From positions 25,870,455 through 25,930,454 of the forward strand of contig CAIIXF020000002.1 in NCBI GenBank assembly GCA_903813345.2: a stretch of 60,000 bases of DNA, given 5' to 3'. Positions 31,025 to 43,430 of the stretch are shown piece after piece. The notes beneath the pieces were generated by a model. The model ran no database searches. It had not been told where the DNA came from and saw only the letters and a program-made list of their open reading frames with translations. The DNA is from Owenia fusiformis. Taxonomy: Eukaryota > Annelida > Polychaeta > Sabellida > Oweniidae. Position numbers and translations under genes: made by a program. Numbering within the stretch: position 1 is the stretch's first letter; each line of letters starts with the position of its first letter.

Positions 31025-31640
31025 AAAGGGCGACTATCGAACTTTTCAGTTTTGATGTAGCACGACTATCAAACTGTTCTGTGTTGATAAAGGGCGAATA
31101 TCGAACTTTTCAGTGCTGATGTAGCACGACTATCAAACTGTTAGATGTGTTGATAAAGGGCGACTATCGAACTTTTCAGTGTTGATGTAGCACGACTATC
31201 AAACTGTTCTACATTGCAAATCGAACTGTTCTGTGTTGATTTAACACAACTGTGGAACCGTTCTGTGTTGACTAACACGACTGTCGTACTGTTCTATGTT
31301 GACGTTTCACAACCATTGAACTGTTCTCAGTGTTCTGTGTTGGTGTAGCATAAATATTGAACTGTTCTACGTTAGCATAACGATGGGAATCGAACTGTTC
31401 TGTGTTCGATTTAGCACAACTATGGAACTGTTCTGTTTTGAAGTAGCACGACAATCGAAGTGTTCTACGTTAATATAGCATGCCAATCGAACTGCACTAT
31501 GTTGCATTGAGCAGCATAACTATGGAATTGATCTGTGTTGACATAGCACGACTGTCGAACTGTTCTGTGGTGATGTAGCTCAACTTTCGAACTGTTCTAC
31601 GTTAATTTAAGTATGTTTTGAAATAGCACGCCTTTGATCC
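31025..31640. repeat. Dimeric minisatellite, right part
   Basis: Continuation of the array at 19880-20387 in the same orientation. The first three to four units are close to consensus; from about 31200 they decay into irregular ~50-bp units of the form 'cgaactgttctgtgttgat'. Confidence 0.85.
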
Positions 31641-31784
31641 AACTGATTTATTTTGAAGGGAAATGCCTATCGAACTACCATGGAGCTTTTACATGAGTGA
31701 CGTCATTCGATTTAAATTTTGTTCCACAAGCTCGCTATTCCTGTTACACCATGTTATAATATGAATTGCATTTTATCATTGCAG

Positions 31785-31877
31785 GGTAAAGGCAAAGTTA
31801 TAACGCATTGGTTGACTGGTCACAGTGAATTCCACAGACCTCTACCAGCAGCTACAAAGGGAGAGTTGGAAGAGTAA
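31785..31877 (+). CDS. Guanylate cyclase, last coding exon
   Basis: 93 nt from the acceptor 'tatcattgcag' to a TAA. It encodes 30 residues beginning GKGKVITHWLTGH and ending in ELEE. Together with the TEVK end of the exon at 19712-19803 it recreates the TEVKGKGKV turn and the Trp-Leu that close the catalytic domain of receptor guanylate cyclases. The phases agree (0/0). The remaining 17 residues form a short C-terminal tail after the catalytic domain. The intron between the two exons is 11,981 bp and consists mainly of the minisatellite and the CACTA-like insertion. Confidence 0.85.
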   Translation, partial: GKGKVITHWLTGHSEFHRPLPAATKGELEE

Positions 31878-32148
31878 TACCATTGTTTGGCAGACCTGTA
31901 TCGATCAGAGACTTGGGGCTAACTGCATGGCGTGTAGCCTTGAATATGTGACACGTGTTTCGAAATTATATTTACATTAGAATTTAGAGTGTAAATGTGT
32001 ATTCAGACATTATGAATTATATATTTGTCATGATGAACTTTAAACAAAGTCAATATTTCAACCGGTATTTATTCGTCGATATGATACCTGGTCTGTAAGC
32101 TTACCTAGGTTTTCGTGAAGAGCTAAACACTAAACTGGAGAGGTACTG

Positions 32149-33143
32149 TACACATGCAAATTACATCGGGCCCCGTACGATCCTCATGTACGAGCCTCCA
32201 GAATCACGAGTCATTACGGGCAAAAAGGAGCACGATCCTCGTACGGGCTCGTACGGAGCTCGTATTCGAAGCCCGAACGAGCTCGCACGATGTTCATAAT
32301 TGTTGTTTTCGAGGCCAATACGAGCATGCACGAGGCTCGTAATTTCGAGACCCGTACGACCTCGTACGAGGCCCGTTATCGGACAGCACATTTTACAGCA
32401 CATAAAAACATTTATTTTCATGCTACATGATTCACGTATCTAACTTAAACATGTTATACAATGTATATATGCTAATCATTTCAGACATTATTCATATATT
32501 CGATAACAACATGTTTTTATTTAAATCACATTTCAAACATTCCGCAGCAAATGTTTTTAAATGCATTTACTTTCCTTGTAGAGAAATGTGGTGTCTCCCG
32601 TTGGTAACCCTCCTGTTTATTTTGTTTCCTAGCTTTTAACTGTTTTATGCTGATACAGACATGCGAATAATTTGAAATAATTGAAGACATTTTAATTCAT
32701 AATTATTGAAATGTAATTTCTCAAGTATGCTGTATTTTATTTCATCGATCAAAAGTGTTCATCAAAATAAACGAGCAATTACGAGTCTCGTTACGAGCCC
32801 CATACGGGCAGGTACAGGGGCCTTGTTACGGGCATCACACAGGCAAGTACAAGGCTCGAAAATTACGAGCTATTACGGGCCTCGTAACAGGCACCGTACG
32901 AGCAAGTACGGGGATCGAAAATTACGATTTATTACGGAGCTCGTTACGGGCACCGTACGGTCAAGTACAAGGGGCCGAAAATTACGAGCTTTTACGGGCC
33001 TTCTAATTACACACTCTTAGGAGGCTCGACAATTACCAATTACGAGACTCGTAGTGAGTCCCGTACAAGGTTGTACAGGGCCCATCGACTCAACGAGCCT
33101 CGTGGGGGCTTGTACGAGGTCCTATGTAATTTGCCTGTGTAGG
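32149..33143. mobile_element. Foldback element with TACGAG-type repeats
   Basis: The ends are inverted copies: 'gtacacatgcaaattacat' at the left and 'atgtaatttgcctgtgta' at the right. Two GC-rich blocks (32165-32390 and 32775-33125) consist of short repeats around 'tacgag', 'acgagctcgt' and 'cgtacg', many self-complementary, separated by an AT-rich core. Frames across it are repeat artefacts. It lies in what would be the 3' flank of the cyclase gene. Confidence 0.6.
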
Positions 33144-33762
33144 AAATGAAGTGACGATTTGCAATATTTTGGTGAGTTTTTATGTTTGAATCGTAATATA
33201 GACCTCAGATCAGGTATTATATAGCTAAAGTAATGAATACCTTAGGGTTAGGTACAAAAGCTTTCGAAAACGTTTGTATCTAGCCCTGCAGTATTTATTC
33301 GTCGATGTAATACCTGCTCTTATATTCCTTTATCAATACATTAGACTTATACTTTTCAAACATCTAGCGTTTGGGTGAATGTTTTGGAAAATCAAAAATG
33401 TACCTCAGAATATGTAACTTGAAATCAGAAATATTATAGGGCCCGCGGTTAGAGTTAACTTTATGTATGATACTTAACATTTTAAAGCACGAAGCCTTTA
33501 TGTATAAGTCATGAAGTGTATTTTCGTCGTTGTAAATGAAGAATTGAATGAGAATAATATTTGAATATACTATATAATAGGATTTTATATATGTTATCAT
33601 GGATAAAAAATTAGCTAAAAGAATCGTAGTTGTCCGCTTTTATCGTACATGCTAATAAGTTTTGTCATAGTTTTTTCGTCTTTATTCTTTTTGCATTAGG
33701 CTGAAATCTTAGATTCATTCCGAATGGCATTATTGCCTATCTGTTGGGATAACACAAAAATA

Positions 33763-34237
33763 TATGTTTGGTTTTATTAACATTGATTTAAAGACATCAT
33801 AATCCTATGTTTTACAATAACAAGTAAGGTCTAATGAAATAATATAATAACACAAACAATATATGTTTGGTTTTATTAACATTGATTTAAAGACATCATA
33901 ATCCTATGTTTTACAATAACAAGTTAAGTCTTTTCTGATTTCAAAAGTTCATCAGATTTATCATCAATTTTCGACCTATTGTAATTGAGGTAAAAATTGA
34001 GAAAATTTGGAGGTATTGGAAATAAAGTCAAGTTACGTTTCTATCAATATTATAGATTATTTCATCGCCGGTTAAGTAAATAAAAATTCAAACGTAAAGA
34101 GGTTTTAACACGTAGTTCAATGGGGAGCTAAGGTTGCCAAACTTATGGAGGGGAGTGTATGTTTGGCTTTAATAACATTGATTTAAAGACATCATAATCC
34201 TATGTTTTACAATAACAAGTTAGGTCTAATGAAATTA
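33763..34237. repeat. Three direct copies of an ~80-bp repeat
   Basis: 'aacattgatttaaagacatc' followed by 'ataatcctatgttttacaat' occurs at about 33778, 33878 and 34177, each preceded by 'atgtttgg' and followed by 'aacaagt'. The first two are ~100 bp apart, the third 300 bp further on. Unclassified. Confidence 0.85.
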
Positions 34238-34245
34238 TATATTGT

Positions 34246-34283
34246 TTGGGATTTGTTTATATTCTTAGTAGTGAAATAATCGG
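34246..34283 (+). repeat. 38-bp perfect inverted repeat, left of LINE fragment
   Basis: Exact reverse complement of 35663-35700. It abuts the poly-A side of the LINE fragment. A normal LINE insertion would give direct repeats here. Confidence 0.85.
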
Positions 34284-35662
34284 TGGTTTTTTTTTTTATT
34301 AGGTTATTGTTATTTATTTCTATAATATTCAACATAATTATTTACATAGATTGTGAGGGGCCGAGGCTACATAGCATTATTGGCCCCCCTCTAGAAAGTT
34401 AAAAGCATATAATAAATCACTGGAGTGTGTAGGATTGCAACGGACAGACGGTCGTCCACCAGGTCTTGCCCATGATGATGTATATGAGTGTTAATGAGAG
34501 ATGATGTGAAATGAGGAGGATGGTCATTCTAAGATGTTATCGATATAATTTGAAGATAGTTGAAGGCATTTTGTATTCAGTTCACTATTTAAATTTTCAT
34601 CTCCATAAAGTATAAATTCTATTTTTTGCTTTCTGGTTTTTCCAAAATAGCACATAATATCAAGATTGTCTAACTTTAGGATGTTCTGTATGTAATCATT
34701 TCTATGTATGGCGGTTAGAGGGCAGTCGAGTAAAAGATGAATCTTATCTTGATTTCGGTGGCCGCAGGGGCATGAAGGATCTATGATGTTGTTGAAATTA
34801 TGTCTAAAAAAGTCACTTTTAAGGGCAAGGTCGCTTCTTATTTTATTAAGTTTAGTTTCAGAAGACCTTTTCAAATTAAGATTTTTTGTTAAAATATTCT
34901 TTTTATGAAATGTATATTTCTTATTATAGTTTTTCTTGAAGATTGCTAGGGTTGGCGATGTTTTTATTTCAGTTGAGAGATTTTTCCAAATGGAGATAGG
35001 CTTTATGGCTGGTGAATTTAGGTATTTCACAGACGCTCTCACTGGTAAAACATATTCTCTTCTGGAGCGGAGCTCCCTTTCGGCACCAGGATTGGACAGT
35101 TTTTCATATATAGAGACTACATAAGAGGGGGTCAAATTTGATCGGACTTTGAACATGTGAATACTTTGTTTTTCTTCTCTTCTCTCCGCTAGGGTTTTCC
35201 AGTTTAAACATTTATATAATTTTTGCTTGCACGTACCATAAATCGCCCCGGTTAATAATCGGTGGTCATTACCATTACGGTGATTTCTTGACATTTATAA
35301 CCATCAAAATGAATAGCCTTTAATAAAGTTTGTAAAAGACTATACTATGATGCCATATATTGAAAGATGGCAGCACGTAATAAAGATCTCATGTAACATT
35401 TAGAGTCAAGATCGAGCGTATTGATAATGAGCATTTCTCTATCAACAAGCCAATTTACAGTAATTTGTGTGAGCAGAGGATGCTGCTGAATGTTGCACCT
35501 AATAAGCATTCATGTCAATAATCAGTTAAAAAGCATTTATCAAAGCTTAAATAATGGATACATAGGGGTTATGTACTGGGAGGTTTTGGATATGGGGTTT
35601 ATCCAGAGGGAGATATGCATATATACCTGAGGGACCGTAGGGACCGGCAACGGTAATGACCC
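34284..35662 (-). mobile_element. 5'-truncated LINE retrotransposon fragment
   Basis: On the minus strand it ends with a short A-rich tail (T-run at about 34289-34300 on +), preceded by an untranslated region and the C-terminal coding piece at 34524-35294. The rest of the element (endonuclease, RT core) is absent. It is bracketed by the 38-bp inverted repeats. Confidence 0.65.
34524..35294 (-). pseudogene. LINE ORF2 C-terminal remnant
   Basis: 256 codons without a stop. The segment from LNWKTLAERREEKQ (about 31) through PISIWKNLSTEIKTSPTLAIFKKNY (split; about 98-122) has the layout of the region after the reverse transcriptase domain in non-LTR elements. A zinc-knuckle-like CPCGHRNQDKIHLLLDCP at about 174-191 follows. 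No RT catalytic motif is present, so the piece is 5' truncated. The ATG at 35294 is probably internal to the original frame. An open frame this long suggests a fairly young copy. Confidence 0.65.
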
Positions 35663-35700
35663 CCGATTATTTCACTACTAAGAATATAAACAAATCCCAA
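35663..35700 (-). repeat. 38-bp perfect inverted repeat, right of LINE fragment
   Basis: Reverse complement of 34246-34283. Confidence 0.85.
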
Positions 35701-36171
35701 CAAATCGTCACTTTCTCTTTGGGATAGGAACTCTGTAAAGTATCATAAAAGCGCGTGTGTGTGTTGTAAACAAAATATACACACATTGACTTATGTCTGA
35801 AAATGTTATTTGAAATTTCCCATGTGGCTGTAACTAATGCATAAATACATGTAGGTGCCATATGGTACCATTACACTAAATATCAAGGTACAGTATCATC
35901 GATGCTTGCTATCTTATATATTATGATCAGCGTCTGCCAGTATGTCTACCTTATTATCATCAAATGTTACATCACTGTCAGCGTGCCTTTGTATTCCATC
36001 TAATCGAAGCCAACATTATTGCAGATGATGTTTCATGAAGTAGAGCGCAATTTTTATTAATAACTGAGGTAAGCTTACCACTTTAATCCAGTACAAGGTA
36101 CAACTCAAAGTAAACAGACTAATTAAATTAGCATTCATCCATTTTTTATGTCACCAGAATATTGTTGAACA

Positions 36172-36545
36172 TTTTGTTGTATTGAACTTTGCTGGAAGGA
36201 ATACCTTTTATAAAACATTGTCGAACACTTTGTGTTCTCGGATGATCTGTAAAATGAAGCACTCTGATTGGTCAGTTCTTGTGCTGTACCAATCTGTATT
36301 GCCACTGAGAATGTCCCCATCGATCATCTCAGTAGCAATACAGAGAATATTTCCTAGGGATTATCTTCTAAATGATATTTTGGCCTTAGATCGATCACAC
36401 GATAAAATCTTTATAGAATGATTTGAAGTGCAATACGGGATATTTGTGCTATCGATATTCTGTTTTGGCACTCGACTTTGTCTCGTGCCAATACAGAATT
36501 TCCCGAGCACAGTATATCATGTATTGCCCTTCAAATCATTCAATA
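36172..36545. repeat. Interspersed repeat family, copy 1
   Basis: Related to 58320-58640, 58640-58735 and 59215-59400. Shared pieces are 'atgatctgtaaaatgaag', 'ctgattggtcag', 'caatctgtattgc' and 'gaatgatttgaagtgcaata'. It contains inverted 'caatacagaat/attctgtattg' motifs, so it is probably a non-autonomous foldback element. Confidence 0.75.
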
Positions 36546-37679
36546 ACTTATTGCTGAAAGGAACACTTTGTTGTATGGAACACATTGTTGAACACTACCA
36601 TTTGGAACATTTTTCAGGAAAAAACACTCAAAATTTCTATAAAGGAAAACTTTGAATATCAAACAACCTCGGTCTAATGATCGATTCTGCCTGATAATGT
36701 GATTTCAGAAAACGATACCTTTTTCAGAATGCATCTAATGTAATCCCCCTTTATTGTTGAAGCTATTAATATTCTACAGGGATTCGATCTCTCCAGGCAC
36801 AAATCTCTGTTGAATGTCAAATGTTGTATGCTGTGTTAAAGCTTGATTCTTATAATAAAAATACTGTGAAATTCACAAAGAATCATCCCGAGATTAATAA
36901 ATATTTGATATAAAATGAAACGCGATTTGTCACGTGACTTATATGTCATTTATTCAAGTTATTGTTATTTGTACTTCAGCGAAACGAATGAAATCATTCG
37001 AGGGATATTATTGTATTCTGCTATAGTTCCCCGTAATGGAGTTTTTCATTCTTTACGACAAATAAATCACTATTTATAATAGATGAAGTAAATTGGAGCC
37101 TTGTGTTGCATGCGATATCACAGGTGAATTAACAGAGAATGTAATGCTGAAAACACTTAATTTCTAGAGAGCTTATTGCATATATATTTTAACCTGCTAC
37201 ATTTATGTCTATACGTTCATTTTTCTATTTGTAGATGAGCATATGAAACATATCAGGCTATATTATGAATTATTAACAATAAAAAAAGGGAGTATATATT
37301 TGATATCAGTTGGCATAGGTTTTTATGATCTTCCAGTTAGGATGGCAAAGAGCGTATTTGATTAATTGAATTTTTATTCACCCTCTTTATGATAGATTAT
37401 ACCACCCATTTGCAGCTGATTGAAACCTTGGAATAACCAAACGTGGCATCATTCGACTGGGTGGCGAATGGCGAAATTAGTGAATATTTATCTACTAGGC
37501 TATGCATATGACCTACCCGATTAGTTCCAGCAGTTTTAATGTACCATTCTATTGTATTTATGAACAAAGGGGTGATTCCTTAGATATTTTATAACTTGCA
37601 TATAAATACGTCTGGAAGAGGTCACATGTTCTTTATTGTGCACACGTGGCCTTTTCCAGAAGTACCTCGGTTGAGCCTT

Positions 37680-37834
37680 AGTCACATTTGCTCTGTAGCT
37701 GGCGGCCGGACGGCGGCAGTAGCTTCATAAAATCGATAGAGAAAATCTGCATCGTACTGCTTATCCCTATATTTCATGTTGCATATTTCTCTCGATTTTA
37801 GGAAGCTACGGCCGCCGTATAAAATGTGACTGGG
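37680..37834. mobile_element. Foldback MITE, ~155 bp
   Basis: The left arm 'agtcacatttgct...gtagct...gtagcttc' and the right arm 'gaagctacggccgccgtat' then 'aaaatgtgact' are inverted copies, each with a GC-rich 'cggccg' core and 'taaaatcga.agagaaa'. Short AT-rich loop; non-coding. Confidence 0.7.
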
Positions 37835-37929
37835 GCATAAACCATAAATTGGTGTTCATCTGTACCAATATCAAAAGGTACGAAACATACCAACGAAGTA
37901 CAGCTTACTGTAAACAAAATAGAAAAATA

Positions 37930-38030
37930 GTACAATGCAATACAATTCAATACAATACAATACAGTACAATGCAATATGTAATACCATGCATTATATCGC
38001 TATACAATACAACACAATGATGCAATACTA
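37930..38030. repeat. ATACA-type microsatellite
   Basis: Irregular 'caatacaataca' repeats; open frames across it are artefacts. Confidence 0.85.
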
Positions 38031-38725
38031 GTATACTCTAAATACGATTTCGACTGTTCAACGAAACGTATATAACAGCAACTAGGCGTTAATCGCTCAT
38101 CAATTAAAATACATGATACAGACGTAACGAGGCTATTGATAACGTTAGAACTTAACTATCAAAACGTTGATTCAATTTGAAGTTCAAAGATGTCTTCAAA
38201 TTCGATTAAAAGTGCGTTAACCGTTAATCAAGTTGTTACATACTTAGGTACCCTGTATGTCTATGAATGATAAACTGGAGTTAATGTACGTATGTTAAGC
38301 AAACCTCCCCCTGTTTTTGAAGATTTGAAAGGTTTCCATTGGTGATACCAAATCCAGGTCTCTCCATTCGTCATCATGTCCTTTTGTTTCATCTCATTCT
38401 CATTCTAAACAGAGATCTGTATTAAACTACGAATCAAACTAAATAAAACATGTTGCTTGCGAATTGATCTTGAGCTCTTTCAATTAGTGTCAGACTGACG
38501 TGACATTTTTTATTAATAAGTAAAAACATTACTAATCGATCTAGCATCTAATGCTCTTCATGAATTCCCTATTCTCCGTTATCCATAGTATGGTAACTTT
38601 GCCTTGACAGAATAATGAATACACAATTGAATACTATAGCTAGTATACAATTCGAGCCTAACTCCTCAGCATGAAACAACACACGCTGTCATATTTTCTA
38701 TGTACGCATGAGTGCCAAAGGAATG

Positions 38726-38905
38726 GACCAAAAGTTGTAATGGAACCCAGCAAAAAAATCAAATTCTAAGTGTATACCTGTCATAAGAGTATCAAATCCC
38801 ATCAAAACCAGTACCTAACGTGAAAAGCAACAATATCTAATACCCCCTTTCCCCCACCATTCAAGAACCAATATTACAATCTAAGACCAGAACACCAAGG
38901 GATAT
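38726..38905. repeat. Dispersed repeat, copy 2
   Basis: Same orientation as the copy at 17442-17627, about 80% identical by eye. Confidence 0.8.
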
Positions 38906-40201
38906 TTTATAAAATATCTGAAACTGCCATTTTGAAATGTAATTGTGGTTTATTGTACATGCATTGCATAGCACTCATAGATCTATACGAAAATGTAAAC
39001 ATGATATCAGTGAAATATTACTTTTCGGTATCTAGAATCTCATCACTCGATATAATTTTTCGAAACATTAGTTATATCTTAGAAAATGAGATGAGCATTT
39101 TTATAGCTTTCAGATTCCAAAAAGTTTGTATGATGGTGCAAATGGCAGACTGATTCAACAGGGCGGTCTGAAAAAGTGGACCATTGTCTTTTCCTTTAAC
39201 TTCCACATACATGTAAATGCATGCCATGATCAGGTTCATTTTTGGCACAAATGTACATTTTTAATTTGTCAATGCATCCATGACATGATGAAGTGTGAAA
39301 TGTCATTCTCCTTCCATTTATTTGTTGGCTATTTCATTTTTTGGTCACCCTGTACATTCTGTCCTCTGATGATTCCAAATAGACAAGATAATCGTTTCTC
39401 AAAATTCAATTCTCTGGTCAACCACTTTATATTCTCCGATATGGCATTTGGTTCTGAAACGTATGGCCGTCCATGTTTCATTCGTAGATTCCCCTTGACG
39501 TTTGAGAAATTCTATAAGCAGGACAGATCACCAAGGGCTTTTTAGGATAAGTTTGACCCGAAAATAAACGTTTTTGTGCTTGTGTTCAGGTCTGTACTAT
39601 GTAGGACTTGCATACAGTACATTACACAACATATTTAGCTTGAACTATAGGTGCTCGTTTTCAAGATTTTTTAGCACGACATGACATACAGAAAGGTTAA
39701 TTCCCCCTCTTATAAGTGATATTTTCAGTTGGGGTGGGGGGCGGGCTTTAGTAATACTTGAAACTGCTATTCATGATTTTTGTCTCATTTACTTTTGCCA
39801 TTTGTCTATTTCTGGCCAATGAAGAAAAGACATATAAAATCAGATCGTACAGCTTGATTTGTTTCTTTTTTTTCTCATCGCGAGTTTTTCTATTCCCAGG
39901 TATTATTGGGGAAATAAAATCGCGTAATGATTGAGGCTTAAAATTAAAGTTCGAGTCTCCAATATTGATAATCCATTCGATCATGAAATATTAGATTCTG
40001 ATTAAAAGATGTAGGGAGCTGAGACACTTATTTTCGTTTAGTGCGATCTTTGACAGCCAAGAAGTTTAATCCACCTATTAGAATCAATATGAATTTCAAC
40101 GTTGTATTGAACCGTCTATTTTGCCTTATGCCAAGGTCACATTAACAACGGCCAACATTCTGACATTTCTCGGATAATAATGAAAAAGACTAGGACAAAC
40201 A
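38906..40201. other. Gene-poor spacer
   Basis: The frame at 39126-39545 runs 139 codons but is Cys/Phe/His-rich without a recognisable domain or splice context, so I do not call it a gene. Confidence 0.5.
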
Positions 40202-40450
40202 CACCCCATGCAGACAGATCGCCTAAAATCACATTCATATGATGCGAGACTCGACATTCACCAGGAAAGTAGAAATATTTTGTCACCCATGAAGCAAATT
40301 AATTTTTTACTGCTTAATAAATGGTCAACGGACAGTCACACTGAGTTCTATAAGTAGTCATATGGGTGACAAAATGTTTCTACTTTCCAAGTGAATGTCG
40401 AGTCTCGCATCAAACGAATATAATTTTAGGCGATCTGTCTGCATGGGGTG
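40202..40450. mobile_element. Foldback MITE, 249 bp, ~90-bp arms
   Basis: The left arm from 'caccccatgcagacagatcg' and the right arm ending 'cgatctgtctgcatggggtg' are near-perfect inverted copies over about 90 bp, including 'gagactcgacattcac' and 'aaagtagaaa.attttgtcaccca'. The loop is ~70 bp and AT-rich. Non-coding. Confidence 0.85.
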
Positions 40451-43039
40451 AAAAAGTACGTCGACGTATGTAAAGTCTTTATACTACTCTAGTATACAAG
40501 CAACATAGTTCAATATGAAAAAGTAACTCTTCCGCCATTTTGGAAAACGTCGAAACGTTAGTCACCGTTTAGTTACCCCACTGTGATATTTGCTGCTAAG
40601 GGTCAATACAACTCACGTGCGATTTGTTTTGGTCGGTATAGGAAAAGTAGTACTTAAAACACTAGTTTGCTACTTTGTAGATGTATGGCACGTATATGTG
40701 TACATGCATTGACAATTAATGTTTGGTAATAGCAACTAGAAGGAGTGTCAGGGACCGCTGACAGATTATAATTTTGAACCAAAAATTTGAATTATATTTT
40801 TGGTGGTCTCAGTAAATCAATGATGTAATCAGGTCCTACATGCTTTTTTCAGGCCCAGAAATCAATGCTCGCTTATAAATGTAGCAAAATCTTTTTTCGT
40901 TCGTGGGATATTTTTTTCACCATATAACCGAACGTGAAGTTTTTGAATAGGACTACATGATCTGAATGGATGCGAGGATTCGATGGGCTGGGATTTGAGA
41001 AATTATGCTTTGAACTTTGCCAATTTTACATGTATTCCAATGGGTGTAAAAGTAAGTTGCTTTCTACCTAATATCAACCACATGTATTAGTGAATTTCGA
41101 GAAATATGTCGAATTTAGCCATATTTCGCATATCTTTCTATGGAACCATTTGAAGTTTTTCAAATTAACCCCTAAAATTCTGGAGACGACGATCTAAATT
41201 TTGCTGAGTCAGCAATTTTCGTTTTTTCATTGAAAACAGTACTTTTCAGCCTAAATTGCTACATTTCTGCTCTTTTATCAATTAATTTGATGCAGTTCTT
41301 GCCAAATTAAAGGAAACATACCCCAAACGTTCTACAGTGTGCGAAGTTCCAACATTTTGACCCTTAAAACCCGCGAAACACCCAATTTTAAAGGGACGTA
41401 TTCAGTAAACCTGCACAAAAGACAATGCTACTTGAACTAGCCATCAGAACTTCATGAAAAACGAAAAATCAATGATGTTCAGTTTAGTAAAGTAGCAAAT
41501 AGTCGTACTCATGAGAGAATATAAATCACTTGTGCAATTTGTACAACTTTAAACAGCTGTTTTAAGTAGATTAGTATCGTTATGGGCAAAACCCCCCCAA
41601 AATAGCCCAAAATTTGTCCAAAAAATCAAATTTTTCATGCTCAAGGCTGAATTATTTTGTCTATTTTGCTACATTTATCAATGCAGTGACAAGAAGTCTT
41701 GTGGATAGCGCAACTTTTCCTGAACGTTTCTCTAATAAGATATTTTAATGACAAAATAACTACATTTAGTCTGGAATAAATTGTCACAAAATATAATGAC
41801 CCCAGGGGTCAAGAGAACCCTATAAAATGAAAAGTGCTAAGGGGATTTGAGCAAAAATGTACATATCACTTCATAAAACCCCAAACTTTAAAATTCATAT
41901 TGAACAAAATGCATATTCAGTCAACCATGACACTAATAGTCTGTTTTCCACATGGGCGGGATTAACAGTTAGGCATTTGTCTGGGAGTTCCTGGCTCCTT
42001 GAATTAATCGATTACTCTTCTGATCCAATATGTTTGATCTACAGACAATTTCGCACCTTATCTCAAAGAAGAAACAGACGTTCCATGAGATGTTCGCTAT
42101 TATGTTGCATACAAAAGTAATTTCAAACAGCTATAGTTGTGAAATTCAGATATCAGAAATTGAATCTAATTCTCGTTCCAGAAACCGAGTCATGATAAAT
42201 ATATTTCTCCATGCATACAAAGCTAGTTTTAGTGTTAGCGTGTTTGTTTACATTTTTTGTTTTGTGAACCGTTTGATGTAACGATACTACAGAAACCATT
42301 AACATACACCCCTGTCCATAAATTCCGAAATTCTAGGTAGAATTCCTGGTTGAACCCCATTAATGTTTTTCGAAAGTCAAAAATAGGTCGAAAGATTTGA
42401 CTGAGGTTTAAAAGTCTTGGTATCTTCCACAAGTGTAGGTCTATATCTTGTCATATTAAATTGGGGCGACCACCCCCCCTTTCCCAAATTATTTTTATGA
42501 GATTTGTATTCAATGATTCAAGTATGGGTCACAGATATGATCAAATGTACCTGAGAGGGTCTAAACTTTCAGACGCCCCTAGCTTGAGGCACTCCGCACC
42601 GTCGAGGCTTTGCGTGGGCGTGTCGCACCATAACCCATACACGTCAAACATAAACATGCGTGGGGATTTCTGATTGCGAAATTTGAAAGAGAGAGTACAT
42701 TTAGTCCTTATTTCCCCCTCGGGAGCATCATTTTCTTTACTTTATATAGATATATGGATGCGTATATGGATGAAAAGCTGGTAACTGATTAATCAAGGAA
42801 TTGAGTTGGGTCGACGTGCAAAGATAATCGCATTAATTTCCTCCTGGCAAGTGTGATTTATCATGTTAACTTTCAGATTCATGGAGGCGTAGTACATTTA
42901 TCAAAATTACACACAAAGATCTATTTACAGCAATTTTGGTAGAAAACGAATTAACCCGGAGAAGTGTAGATCTAGTATTAAACAACTTGCTAAAATGTTA
43001 TGGTCGCCATGGAATTTATGCAGTCAGATACTATGGCAG
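40451..43039. other. Gene-poor AT-rich spacer
   Basis: No exon-like frame. Small frames at 41857-42281 and 42461-42673 lack coding character. Confidence 0.5.
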
Positions 43040-43430
43040 TTACATTTGCTGCGGCAGCCGTACGGCGTATTTTGATTTTGAGGAAACAGGTTACTGTACG
43101 TGCGGCCTTTAAATGATGTCGTGCGGTCACCGTAGGTTGTCCCTAAGGCGGGCGTAGTTTCTTTTGACAAAAACCAAGGTAGACGCAATGCCCCCGCATG
43201 GGGGGGGGGCTTACGGCGATCCTACGGTTCGCAAAAGTTTATTGTAGCCAATAAAATCACAGGGCAGCCGCAAGTCGATCGTACGCCCGAATACGGCCAA
43301 CGTCGGTCCTTTCTACGGTTTCGCTGCAGCTTATCAATTTCTACGATGACCGCAGGATCGAAAAAATGTTAAAACTCCAAGTCCAATATTCTACGGCGAC
43401 TACGGCATAGAAAAAACTGGATGCACTCTC
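43040..43430. repeat. GC-rich 'tacggc' motif cluster
   Basis: A GC-rich island in AT-rich surroundings with many variants of 'tacggcg', 'gcagccgtacgg' and 'cgcaagtcgatcgtacg'. It resembles in style the self-complementary blocks of the foldback element at 32149. No frame is open across it. Confidence 0.5.

Noticed and set aside
32154-33020. Frames in the TACGAG blocks
   Set aside because: Low-complexity Arg/Tyr/Gly translations of short palindromic repeats.
37798-38031. Frames across the ATACA microsatellite
   Set aside because: Repetitive Ile/Val/Leu/Cys or Asn/Thr/Ile/Gln peptides from simple sequence.
39126-39545. 139-codon plus-strand frame
   Set aside because: Composition (Phe, His, Cys-rich) and lack of domain, splice sites or poly(A) context point to chance.
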